Of a stretch of 64,000 nt of DNA, positions 8,673-16,730 are shown piece by piece. Where the stretch lies: positions 1 to 64,000 of the forward strand of contig CAZLRH010000007.1 of NCBI GenBank assembly GCA_964562015.1, read 5' to 3'. Below the pieces are notes generated by a model. That model worked only from the letters and a program-made list of their open reading frames with translations, was not told where the DNA came from and ran no database searches. Position numbers and translations under genes: made by a program. Each line of letters starts with the position of its first letter. Position 1 is the first letter of the stretch. Source of the DNA: CAZLRH01 sp964562015. GTDB lineage: Bacteria; Verrucomicrobiota; Verrucomicrobiia; Opitutales; JABDGR01.

Positions 8673-9485
8673 CTAATTTGACGGCTGGGCCAACACCGGC
8701 TTGCCAGGCACCTGGGCCACGGCGGGAAACTTTTTTTCGCGGACGTCAGCGGCATACGCCGCCAGGGCGTCGCGCATCGCGCCGTGCAGGTGGGCGTATT
8801 GTTTGACAAAGGAAGGCACGCGCTCATTGAGGCCGAGCAAATCATGGGCGACGAGAATCTGCCCGTCGCAATCCGGCCCGCTGCCGATGCCGATGATGGG
8901 CACGCGCGTCAGGCGCACAAGTTCGCCGGCCAGTTTCTGCTCCACCATTTCGGCCACGATGGCAAACACGCCGGCTTGCTCGAGGGCTTCGACGTCGGCG
9001 CGCAGGGCGTCGGCTTCGGGCACGCGCTGGCCAAATCGGCGGTAACCACCGAGGACGTTGACCTGCTGCGGCTGGAGGCCGATGTGGCCCATGACGGGAA
9101 TGCCCGCCTGCACGAGGCGTTCGATGAGCGGAGCCAGCGGCAGGCCGCCTTCGATTTTCACGGCTTCGACGCCGCCTTCTTGAATGAGTCGGCGGCAGGC
9201 TTTGACCACGTCGCCGGGCTCGAGGTGGGCATCCCCAAAAGGCAAATCCGCCACCACGAAGGCGCGGGGGTGGGCGCGGGCCACGGCGGCGCTGTGGTGC
9301 ACCATGATGTTCAAGGTGACGGGCACGGTGTTCGGAAACCCGAGCACGTTGTTGCCCACGGAATCGCCCACCAGAATCAGGTCCACGCCGGCCTCATCCG
9401 CGCAACGGGCGGTGGGCGTATCGTAGGCGGTGACACACACGATGGGCCGCTGGCCTTTAAGGGCCCGCAGGGTTTGGGTTGTCAT
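8673..9485 (-). CDS. panB: 3-methyl-2-oxobutanoate hydroxymethyltransferase
   Basis: Makes ketopantoate from alpha-ketoisovalerate and methylene-tetrahydrofolate, the first committed step to pantothenate and coenzyme A, in the cytoplasm. The 270 residues start MTTQTLRALKGQRPIVCVTA. The metal-binding motifs LVGDSVGN and VVADLPFG and the catalytic glutamate in FAIVAEMVE are all present, as are EGG and GHIGLQPQ. The length matches the family (about 265). The ATG at 9485 is chosen; an open extension to 9686 runs into the upstream divergent gene and has no family match. No panC is adjacent. An acyltransferase gene is divergent across a 124-bp gap. Confidence 0.96.
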   Translation of the reverse strand: MTTQTLRALKGQRPIVCVTAYDTPTARCADEAGVDLILVGDSVGNNVLGFPNTVPVTLNIMVHHSAAVARAHPRAFVVADLPFGDAHLEPGDVVKACRRLIQEGGVEAVKIEGGLPLAPLIERLVQAGIPVMGHIGLQPQQVNVLGGYRRFGQRVPEADALRADVEALEQAGVFAIVAEMVEQKLAGELVRLTRVPIIGIGSGPDCDGQILVAHDLLGLNERVPSFVKQYAHLHGAMRDALAAYAADVREKKFPAVAQVPGKPVLAQPSN

Positions 9486-9609
9486 TTTCACTAAGCGCGG
9501 ATTTTCTTCAAGAACCGCCAGGAAGGCAATCGAAAAGGGCCCGCGCCTTGGCCCACAGGCCGCTTGGCCGCAAACTTGGCCGTCCCACTTTTCCCGTTCC
9601 CACTTTTGT

Positions 9610-10740
9610 ATGCGCGCGACCGTCAAACCCGAGCCGAACCACTTCGAGTGGATCGACCTTTGGCGGGGACTGGCGGCGATGGGCATCCTATTCTACCATG
9701 TGCGGGTGCATTTATGGGTGGGCTGGAACGAAATTCAGGCGCATCCGGAAAATTTTTCCGCGTTTGACCGGCTGACCGCGTGGCTTTCAGTGCCGCTGCC
9801 GTTCCTCGGCTCCGGCGTGATGCTCTTTTTTGTGGTGAGTGGCTTTTGCATCCATTACCCGAAAGTCGGCGCGACGAAATTCGGCGCGCGGACCTATGCC
9901 ATCCGCCGCGCGTTGCGCATCGTGCCGCCGTACCTCGCGGCGGTGGCGTTCAGCCTGGCGGTCGAATGGGCGGGTCAACGGTGGCTCAATCTGCGCGGGC
10001 CGTTTCTTTCGTCGTCCGAGACGATTTGGAAGACGATATTTTTCGTACAGAACTATCCGCCCTCGTGGGGACAGTTGGGCTCAAACCCCTCCTTGTGGTC
10101 GCTGCCGGTCGAGGTGGAGTTGTATATCATTTATCCGCTGCTCTTCTGGCTCGGGACGCGCATGGGCGGCAAGGTGACGCTGCTGATGGTGGCGATGGTC
10201 AGCGCGACGGCCTTTTATCTGGCCGGCACATCGGCACCCTGGCTGGTCGGCAATTTTACGCTCTATTGGATTATCTGGTGTGCGGGCGCGGCGCTTGCAC
10301 AAGGACTGCGCAGCGGGCGCTTGCCGGCGTGGCGCAACTGGCTGTGGGCGCCGTTGTTGGCGGCGGCAGGCGCAGCTTTGGCAGCGCGGATGAACCGGGG
10401 CTCCGACATCCTCAGCCAATACTTTTGGGCAGTGGCTTTTTTCATTTTGCTGTGGCGCTGCCTGTCGTGGCCGCCGCCGAGCGCGTTATTACCCAAACGC
10501 GTGGCCAGCGGATTGCTCTGGCTCGGCCAGATTTCCTATTCGCTCTACCTTATCCATTTTCCCTTTTTCCTTCTGGCGGGAGCAGCCTGGACGGCTTGGC
10601 AAGGTGGAAAACCGGCTAATCTTCTGGTCGCTTTTGCAGCGGTGCTTTTGGTCATACCGGTGGCGGGACTTTTTTACCAAGTTATCGAGAAACCCTCCCA
10701 TGCCCTGGCCCGCCAATGGGGCCGGAGCGAAAAAAGTTAA
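9610..10740 (+). CDS. Acyltransferase 3 family (OafA/YrhL type) membrane protein
   Basis: Polytopic inner-membrane acyltransferase, a family that O-acetylates or otherwise acylates cell-surface glycans. The 376 residues begin after a short cytoplasmic leader with WIDLWRGLAAMGILFYHVRV, which carries the Arg and His of the family active site. They continue with FFVVSGFCIHYP and ARTYAIRRALRIVPPYLAA, and near the C-terminus SYSLYLIHFPFF. About ten hydrophobic spans are visible. The ATG at 9610 is chosen because the conserved first helix follows at once; the frame remains open upstream into the panB promoter region. The acceptor is unknown, but the neighbouring exosortase and O-antigen ligase-like genes suggest a surface polysaccharide. 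Confidence 0.9.
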   Translation: MRATVKPEPNHFEWIDLWRGLAAMGILFYHVRVHLWVGWNEIQAHPENFSAFDRLTAWLSVPLPFLGSGVMLFFVVSGFCIHYPKVGATKFGARTYAIRRALRIVPPYLAAVAFSLAVEWAGQRWLNLRGPFLSSSETIWKTIFFVQNYPPSWGQLGSNPSLWSLPVEVELYIIYPLLFWLGTRMGGKVTLLMVAMVSATAFYLAGTSAPWLVGNFTLYWIIWCAGAALAQGLRSGRLPAWRNWLWAPLLAAAGAALAARMNRGSDILSQYFWAVAFFILLWRCLSWPPPSALLPKRVASGLLWLGQISYSLYLIHFPFFLLAGAAWTAWQGGKPANLLVAFAAVLLVIPVAGLFYQVIEKPSHALARQWGRSEKS

Positions 10741-10882
10741 CGCGGGCCTCGGTTCTCTTTCGTTTCCCGCCCGGCCCAGCGCACCGGGTTTAGATTGTCA
10801 TTTTCGCCCAGCTTGGCTTTCCTCAAGAAAGCTCCGGAGGCGCAACCGCAGACGCGGCGCGCGCCGGACAACCTTCATCATT

Positions 10883-11140
10883 ATGCTGCGCAATTTTCAA
10901 CGTTGGTGGTACCGGCTGGGCGACCGCCGCCTGGCCGCGCGACGGTCCGCCGAAGTGGGCCGCTGGCGGTACGCGCCCGACTTGCGGCACAGTGCGCTGG
11001 GCAAGCCGCGCTTCGGCCGGTTTGAGACTTTATTTCATCCCCGCCGCTGGCTCCTGCGGCTGCTCGGCATCGCGTTTATCGCAGGGGTAACGTGGATTTT
11101 TTGGGAAAGCTGGCGCGGCCTCGAAGTGTTCAACTACTGA
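10883..11140 (+). CDS. Small basic membrane protein upstream of exosortase
   Basis: Not recognised by family. The 85-residue protein is strongly basic in its first 55 residues (many Arg and Trp, for example NFQRWWYRLGDRRLAARRS) and has one membrane helix near the end (LLRLLGIAFIAGVTWIFW), closing SWRGLEVFNY. It ends 21 bp before the exosortase start on the same strand, so the two are probably co-transcribed, and a role in surface sorting is an inference from this alone. The frame is open further upstream, but the ATG at 10883 gives a sensible start. Conservation next to exosortases in relatives would decide whether it is real. Confidence 0.6.
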   Translation: MLRNFQRWWYRLGDRRLAARRSAEVGRWRYAPDLRHSALGKPRFGRFETLFHPRRWLLRLLGIAFIAGVTWIFWESWRGLEVFNY

Positions 11141-11161
11141 TGACGGGCCCGCCATTCGTCC

Positions 11162-12766
11162 ATGTCCAACGCCACTTCCGCCCCCCTTGGCTCCGCCGGG
11201 TTGACCCTCGACGGCGCGCGACCGGTGTTTTGGCGGAGTCCGGCGGCGGCCAATCTCGCGCTGGCGGGGTTGCTGTGGTGCTGGGTGTTTGGGGAGTTGT
11301 GGTTTGAGTGGTCGGTGAGCGAGCAATACGGGTACGGCCTGTTCGTCCCTTTTCTGGGGGCCTATTTGCTGTGGTTGCGCGTGGAAGACTGCCCGGCCCC
11401 GCAGCCTGCCGGACGCGCCCGCCCGTTGCTGCGTTTTCTGACCCTCGCCGCGCTCGCGCAATACCCGCTGGCCATCCTCTACGGGGCGAATGCCGACTGG
11501 CGGCCCCTGGCCTGGGGCGAAGCGCTGCTGGCGTTTGGCGGGACACTCTGGCTGCTGGCGCATTGGGGCGGCCGGCCGTGGTTGCGCCATTTCACGCCTG
11601 CGTTCGCGTTGTTCCTCTTTGCCATCCCGTGGCCGAGCAAATGGCAGAGTCTGCTGGTGAACACGTTGATGAATTTGGTCGCGACGGTGACGGTCGAGGC
11701 ACTCAACTGGTTTGGCCATCCGGCGGTGCAGCATGAACACGTTATCCAATTGTCGCAGAACGTGTATGTCGGCATCGAGGAGGCCTGCAGCGGCGTGCGC
11801 TCGGTGCAATCCACCTTGATGGCCGGCTGGCTGGTGGGCGAATTGTGGCGTTACCGGCCGTGGGGCCGCGTGGCGTTGATGTTTTGGGCGGCGGGCGTGG
11901 CGGTGCTGTTCAACCTGGGCCGCACGCTTTCCCTGTCCCTGCTGGCCGCAAGCCGCGGGGCGGAAGTCATGGAGGAATATCACGACGCGGCGGGCTACCT
12001 GGTGTTTGGGTTGAGTTTTGCGACGGTGCTGGCCGGCGCCTGGTACGCCCGGCCGCGGCATAAACCCGCCGGACCGGGTGGAAGAAATTGGCCGTCGAGC
12101 ACCATGCCCGCGTGGCTGCCCGTGCGGCCGATGCTCGCCCTCATGCTGGTGGCGTTGAGCGCGTGGCCGGTGTCGGTGTTATGGTACGCCTGGCGGGCGC
12201 CGGATGTTTCCGGCAGTGCCCGGTGGAATCTCAATCTGGCGACGGCCGTGCCCGAGGCCGTGATCAAGCCGCCGTTGAAGGGCCTGTATCAGTCATTGTT
12301 TTACAATGAAGGAGAGCAGGCCGAATGGCGGGATGCGAATGGCTGCAAATGGCTGCTCTATTATTTTCAATGGCGGAGCGCGCGGGCGGCGCAATTGGGC
12401 GGAGTGCACGTGCCCGAGGAGTGCCTGCCGGCCATCGGCTGGACGCTGGAAAAACAAGGGCCCGACCTGCATTGGCGGCGCGAGGGCGTGGACCTGATTT
12501 TTAGCACTTTTGCATTCTTGCACGCCAGCACCCGGGTGTTCGTTTTTTACGGGCAATGGGACCCGGCGGGCTACCCGTACCACACGAAGACGGGCCGCTT
12601 TCGTCTCGATCGCCTGCAAGACGCCTGGCAAGGCGACCGCAAACAGGACAAGCAATTGCTCGAAGTGGCGCTTTACGACGCGGGCACAATGGAAGCGGCC
12701 ACGCAGGCGATGGAACAATTTCTCGACCGCGCCATTACCGTCACACCCGCCGCAAAGATGCATTAG
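11162..12766 (+). CDS. Exosortase fused to a C-terminal EpsI (DUF3485-like) domain
   Basis: Integral membrane cysteine transpeptidase-like enzyme thought to cut PEP-CTERM tails from exported proteins and attach them to the envelope. The 534 residues contain about eight membrane spans up to residue 295. The proposed catalytic triad is visible: Cys209 in EEACSGVRS, Arg254 in NLGRT and His274 in EEYHDAAGY. After another span near 320-345 comes a periplasmic EpsI-type domain containing HVPEECLPAIGWTLEKQ (Cys421). EpsI is often a separate gene; here it is fused. A candidate substrate tail is seen at 62235 in this window. An O-antigen ligase-like gene converges from the other side, consistent with the usual link between exosortase and exopolysaccharide loci. 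Confidence 0.9.
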   Translation: MSNATSAPLGSAGLTLDGARPVFWRSPAAANLALAGLLWCWVFGELWFEWSVSEQYGYGLFVPFLGAYLLWLRVEDCPAPQPAGRARPLLRFLTLAALAQYPLAILYGANADWRPLAWGEALLAFGGTLWLLAHWGGRPWLRHFTPAFALFLFAIPWPSKWQSLLVNTLMNLVATVTVEALNWFGHPAVQHEHVIQLSQNVYVGIEEACSGVRSVQSTLMAGWLVGELWRYRPWGRVALMFWAAGVAVLFNLGRTLSLSLLAASRGAEVMEEYHDAAGYLVFGLSFATVLAGAWYARPRHKPAGPGGRNWPSSTMPAWLPVRPMLALMLVALSAWPVSVLWYAWRAPDVSGSARWNLNLATAVPEAVIKPPLKGLYQSLFYNEGEQAEWRDANGCKWLLYYFQWRSARAAQLGGVHVPEECLPAIGWTLEKQGPDLHWRREGVDLIFSTFAFLHASTRVFVFYGQWDPAGYPYHTKTGRFRLDRLQDAWQGDRKQDKQLLEVALYDAGTMEAATQAMEQFLDRAITVTPAAKMH

Positions 12767-12789
12767 GCTCTCTATTGAAACCTTCAAAC

Positions 12790-12882
12790 AACCACGGATT
12801 ACACGGATAGCGCGGATAAGAATAATGAAATTATGAACCTGCTCCGGTAGGAAATCCGTGTTATCCGTGACATCCGTGGTTT
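12790..12882. repeat. 93-bp palindromic ACGGAT repeat element
   Basis: Inverted arms of 28 bp: AACCACGGATTACACGGATA and following bases from 12790, and ATCCGTGTTATCCGTGACAT and following bases from 12854 to 12881. Each arm has three ACGGAT-like units about 9 bp apart, separated by an AT-rich loop of about 36 bp. The same arm type frames the element at 3085-3366. It lies between the converging exosortase and O-antigen ligase-like genes, where it could serve as a two-way terminator. Confidence 0.75.
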
Positions 12883-12934
12883 AAGCTCTCTATTTCTTTT
12901 CGAATAAGAGCGGCGCGGTCCGGCACTTCCGGCC

Positions 12935-15463
12935 TTAATTGCCGAACATGGTTTTTAACAACCCGCGGTTTTGATTATCCGGGACGGCGGTGGTGGTGGC
13001 CGGTAGGTCCAACGGAGTGTTTTGTGCGGGATTGGTGCTGGCGGCGGTCTGGTGTTCAAACTCCAGAAATGGCTGAAAGGCCGCCCACGCCTCGGCGTCT
13101 TTGCCCGCGCGCAAAAGCAGGTCCGCCCGCCACCAACTGACAAAGGGCGGGACGCGTTTCATCTGGTTCAAGGTGTCGAGGGTCTTCATGGCGTCGTCCA
13201 ATTGGCCGGCAACGAGCTGGCGCTGAAAGAGGACGCCACCGGCCTCAACATCCGGCGGATTGCCGTGCAGGCTGGCGGAAAGCGTGGCATTGTCGCGATC
13301 CTCCATCGTGGTGCCGTCCGGCAACGACAAAGGCTTGAGGCGCTTGCGCGCGGCGTCCAAGGCGTCGCGCGGATGGCCGCTGGAGGCCAGCGCGCGCCAT
13401 TGCACCAACCACGGCTGGGGCACGAGCATCGGATGCTTTTCAATAAAATTCAACGCGCCCACGCCCTCGAGCGAAGCCCAATGTTCGAGCAAATCCTGGC
13501 GTTGGGCGGGCGTATAGCGCTGCAAGAGCGGATCGCGCACCAATTCATCCGCCCATTCTTTGCCGAAGCGATCCGGACCCGAGACCAGCAAATATTTGTA
13601 ACGGAAACTGGCGTGGCTCTTGGATAGCGTGCTCTCATAGGCCGCGCCGTTGGGCATGCTGCGCAAGCGGTCTTGGATGAGCGCCCAATCGCCCTCGAGG
13701 TGGGCATCGTGGCGTTGCATGGCCTCGCGCCAGGCGACAAAGGCAAACACGGGATTCACATCGGCCCAAAGTTCACCCTCCATAAAGGCGGGCTCGGCCC
13801 ACACCGGTTCGAGGAAACGCGTGCGTTGAAAGTCCAGCAACGCGGCAGGCTGGTCGGAGCGCAGGGCCAATTCCGCGCGCGCGCGCTGGAAATAAGGCCA
13901 CCAGCGCAGCGGACGAATGGCGATGACTTTGTCGACGGCGGCAATGGCCCCCTCGGCATCCCCGGACAAAGTCGCGGCATTGGAGCGGGCGTAGGCCTTG
14001 GCCTCGATGGTCGTGGAGTTCAGCGGCAGACCGGCCGCCGCGGCCAGCCAGGCGCAGCCAATCAAAAACAACAGCGCCCCGGCGGCACGAAAAACCGCGC
14101 GGGGAAACAGCGAGGGCACGGGCGCTCCGTCCGGCGCAGCCAGGGAAATAAAAAACGCAAACAGCAGCCAGGTGCCAAAACGATGCGCGGGAACATCCAC
14201 CAAACTGTGCAGCAGAAACAAGCCGGCGCACAACGCCGCCAGATGCCGATACGGCCCGCTGCCTTGGGAGCGGCGGCCCACGAGCACATTGACGATGGAG
14301 GCCACGACCAGCGCCCCGGCCAGGACGCCGAGCCAGCCCGTTTCGCCCAAGAGCCAAAACCAATCGCTGTCGGGATGCCGCACGCCGTTGTCCACTTTTG
14401 ATAAATTCCGATACTGCGGAAAAACATCCTCAAACTGGTCCAGCCCGACGCCGGCGGGTTGGGCGCGGGCCATCGTCACGGTGTCGCGCCACAATTCCAG
14501 GCGAAAATCGCGCTCCACGCCCGCCGAGCCTGAAACATGCAGGCGGTCGAGCGTCTGTGGATTGAAAAACACCAGGAGGCTCACGCCTAAAATCGCCAGG
14601 GGCACGAAAAGGCGCAGCAGATAGTTGCCGGCGTCGCGGCCAAAACGCATGACGACCACCACGACGGTGCCGAGCGCAAACAGCGCGAGGGCCATGCGTG
14701 ACAGCGAAAAAATCACGCCCAACATGCAGGCGATGACGAGCAACCCGGCGATGCCGAAGCCCTGCTTGCGGCGGCGGCGGGTGCTTTCCAGCAACAGGCC
14801 AAACGCGGTCACGCCGCCCAGGCAGTACCATAGGGCCGATTGGTTGCGGTTGGGGAAAAAACTGAAAATCGTGGCTTCCCGGCCGAGGGGATATTTCGCA
14901 TTAAATACGTGGCCCACCAGCGTGATGATGGAGAACACCGCCGCCACTCCGGCGATGCCCCACAGGGAGTTTTTGCGGGTTTCGTGATCAAAATGGAGAT
15001 TCCACCACACATATAAAAAGGCAACGCCCGCGAAAAGTTGCGCGAGGGCCTCAGCCGCCAGCCACGGCGAGGTGGCGTTGGTGCCCGGAAGCAGGAGGGA
15101 AAAGGTTTGCGCGTCGAACCTCCACGAAGCCCGGCCCACCCACGACGCCGGCGCAAACGATGCCGCACAGGCGATGACGACCAGCAGGATTAAGCCAATT
15201 TCAAACAGACGCGCGGGAGCTTCTTTCGGCGGATTCACCACCAACCACGCGCCCGCCATCAGCAGCACAAACGCACGGGCCCATTCCGGATTTCCACCGC
15301 CGGCCAAAACCACCCCGCCGAGCAAACCGAGAATGAGAAAGACCTCCGGATGGTCATGCCAGCGCCAGCCGGTGCGCGAACTGCTTTTGCGCGGCGGGCC
15401 ACCCGCCGGCACCGGAGGAGTGGTTCCGGGCGAGGGGGAGCGCGTGGAGTCGTCGGGCGGCAT
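12935..15463 (-). CDS. O-antigen ligase / Wzy-C family membrane protein with TPR-like tail
   Basis: Predicted polymerase or ligase for a surface polysaccharide. The 842 residues start with a Pro/Ser-rich cytoplasmic segment, then about a dozen membrane spans to residue 480. The Wzy-C signature region reads PAGVGLDQFEDVFPQYRNL followed by RHPDSDWFWLLGETGWLG, where the His and Glu match the conserved periplasmic loop of the family. The last 350 residues are soluble and helical (EGAIAAVDKVIAIRPLRWWP, then FQRARAELALR), resembling TPR repeats, and end in a Thr/Pro-rich tail. Such tails are common in Wzy-C proteins of Verrucomicrobiota. It is the last of three same-strand genes (purS, FAH, this gene). 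Linkage to the exosortase suggests a shared envelope role. Confidence 0.88.
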   Translation of the reverse strand: MPPDDSTRSPSPGTTPPVPAGGPPRKSSSRTGWRWHDHPEVFLILGLLGGVVLAGGGNPEWARAFVLLMAGAWLVVNPPKEAPARLFEIGLILLVVIACAASFAPASWVGRASWRFDAQTFSLLLPGTNATSPWLAAEALAQLFAGVAFLYVWWNLHFDHETRKNSLWGIAGVAAVFSIITLVGHVFNAKYPLGREATIFSFFPNRNQSALWYCLGGVTAFGLLLESTRRRRKQGFGIAGLLVIACMLGVIFSLSRMALALFALGTVVVVVMRFGRDAGNYLLRLFVPLAILGVSLLVFFNPQTLDRLHVSGSAGVERDFRLELWRDTVTMARAQPAGVGLDQFEDVFPQYRNLSKVDNGVRHPDSDWFWLLGETGWLGVLAGALVVASIVNVLVGRRSQGSGPYRHLAALCAGLFLLHSLVDVPAHRFGTWLLFAFFISLAAPDGAPVPSLFPRAVFRAAGALLFLIGCAWLAAAAGLPLNSTTIEAKAYARSNAATLSGDAEGAIAAVDKVIAIRPLRWWPYFQRARAELALRSDQPAALLDFQRTRFLEPVWAEPAFMEGELWADVNPVFAFVAWREAMQRHDAHLEGDWALIQDRLRSMPNGAAYESTLSKSHASFRYKYLLVSGPDRFGKEWADELVRDPLLQRYTPAQRQDLLEHWASLEGVGALNFIEKHPMLVPQPWLVQWRALASSGHPRDALDAARKRLKPLSLPDGTTMEDRDNATLSASLHGNPPDVEAGGVLFQRQLVAGQLDDAMKTLDTLNQMKRVPPFVSWWRADLLLRAGKDAEAWAAFQPFLEFEHQTAASTNPAQNTPLDLPATTTAVPDNQNRGLLKTMFGN

Positions 15464-15487
15464 GGGCGGATGGGCCCTGACAATAAC

Positions 15488-16309
15488 TCATTCCGCGGCG
15501 GCGGCGATGCTTTCTTCCAGCACGGGGTTGTGCAGCACACCGAGGCCCTCAATCTCGACTTCCACCTCGTCACCAGGCTGGAGCCACACGGGCGGCTTCT
15601 GCCCCATGCCGACACCGGCGGGCGTGCCCGTGAGAATAACCGCCCCGGCGGGAAGCGTCGTGCTGCCGCTGAGAAAGGCAATCAAATCGCGCAGGGGAAA
15701 TATCATTTGCGCAGTGCGGCCATTCTGGCGGACGGCGCCGTTGACCCGCGAGCGAATGCTGAGGTCCAAGCTGGCGGGCAATTCGTCGAGGGTGACGAGC
15801 CAGGGGCCCAGCGGGCAAAAAGTGTCAAAGGTTTTGCCGCGGCAAAACTGGCCGCCGCCCCACTGGCGCTGCCAGTCGCGGGCACTCACGTCATTCGCAC
15901 AGCAAAATCCGGCGACATAATCGAGGGCGTCCGCCGCCCGCACATTTTTGCAGGCGCGGCCGATGACGATGGCTAGTTCGGCCTCGTAGTCCACTTGGTC
16001 GCTGCGCAAAGCGCGCGGCAGCACGATGGGCCGGCCCGGGTCCTGCACGGCCTCGGGGGATTTCATGAACACCACGGGATGCTGCGGCAGGGGCGCGCCG
16101 GTTTCTGCGAGGTGATCGCGGTAGTTCATGCCGATGGCGAAAATGACCGGCGGAGCCACCGGGGCGAGGAGGCGGTGCGGCGGCGCGGGTTCATCCGTGC
16201 GCTTCCATTCCAGCCAGGCTCCCTCGAGGCGCATGGCGCGTCCGGCGGCGTTAATCCAACCCCATTGCGGCGGTCCGCCCGCCAACGGTGCATAACGGAT
16301 GATTTTCAT
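15488..16309 (-). CDS. Fumarylacetoacetate hydrolase (FAH) family protein
   Basis: Cytoplasmic metal-dependent enzyme of the FAH/MhpD superfamily, 273 aa. Substrates in this family range from acylpyruvates to oxaloacetate and 2-keto-3-deoxy acids. Metal and substrate motifs are complete: FAIGMNYRDHLAETGA, the paired glutamates in DYEAELAIVIG, the Asp in NDVSARDWQ, the Lys in CRGKTFDTFCPLGPW and the C-terminal LTGTPAGVGMG. The short YisK/ureidoglycolate lyase-like layout fits an acylpyruvase or oxaloacetate tautomerase-like activity better than true FAH. It lies 57 bp after purS and 24 bp before the O-antigen ligase-like gene, so it is probably in their transcript. The context does not identify its substrate. 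Confidence 0.88.
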   Translation of the reverse strand: MKIIRYAPLAGGPPQWGWINAAGRAMRLEGAWLEWKRTDEPAPPHRLLAPVAPPVIFAIGMNYRDHLAETGAPLPQHPVVFMKSPEAVQDPGRPIVLPRALRSDQVDYEAELAIVIGRACKNVRAADALDYVAGFCCANDVSARDWQRQWGGGQFCRGKTFDTFCPLGPWLVTLDELPASLDLSIRSRVNGAVRQNGRTAQMIFPLRDLIAFLSGSTTLPAGAVILTGTPAGVGMGQKPPVWLQPGDEVEVEIEGLGVLHNPVLEESIAAAAE

Positions 16310-16366
16310 GCAAAAAACAAAAACGGAGCGCGCAAAATCGCGACGGGGGCGGACAAAGCAACCGGC

Positions 16367-16606
16367 TCAGGCATTTATCTCGTAACGAAAATCCTCAATG
16401 ACGGGATTGCTCAGCAAATCGCGGCAGAGGCGGTCGAGATGGGCGCGAAATTCCGGAGAATCGGCGCCGTCCGCGGTGAACTCGACAGTTTTGCCCATGC
16501 GCACATGCCCGGCCGTAAAACCCAGGCTGCCCATGGCGTGGCCGACCGCGTCGCCTTGCGGGTCGAGGACGTTTTTCTTGGGAGTGACAAAGACGGTGAC
16601 TTTCAC
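16367..16606 (-). CDS. purS: Phosphoribosylformylglycinamidine synthase subunit PurS
   Basis: Small subunit that bridges PurL and PurQ in the fourth step of purine synthesis, converting FGAR to FGAM in the cytoplasm. The 79 residues show the family pattern: KVTVFVTPKKNVLDPQGDAV near the start, SLGFTAGHVRMGKTVEF in the middle, and LLSNPVIEDFRYEI at the end. Start choice is uncertain. A GTG at 16606 gives the typical N-terminus, while a TTG at 16624 adds six basic residues; neither has a strong ribosome-binding site. purQ and purL are not in the window. The PL22 gene is divergent across a 124-bp gap. Confidence 0.9.
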   Translation of the reverse strand: MKVTVFVTPKKNVLDPQGDAVGHAMGSLGFTAGHVRMGKTVEFTADGADSPEFRAHLDRLCRDLLSNPVIEDFRYEINA

Positions 16607-16730
16607 GCCGCGACTTTTACGCAAGCCGACGCCGTTGACAAGGCAATTGAGCGCGGGAGAAAGCCGTGGCCGCCCTTGCCTTTCGCCCTTGAAATTACGA
16701 GGGACGCGGCGCTATCCTAACGCACCCCCA

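Noticed and set aside
15488..16309. FAH gene as part of tyrosine degradation
   Set aside because: The protein is the short form, and no homogentisate dioxygenase or maleylacetoacetate isomerase gene is nearby.
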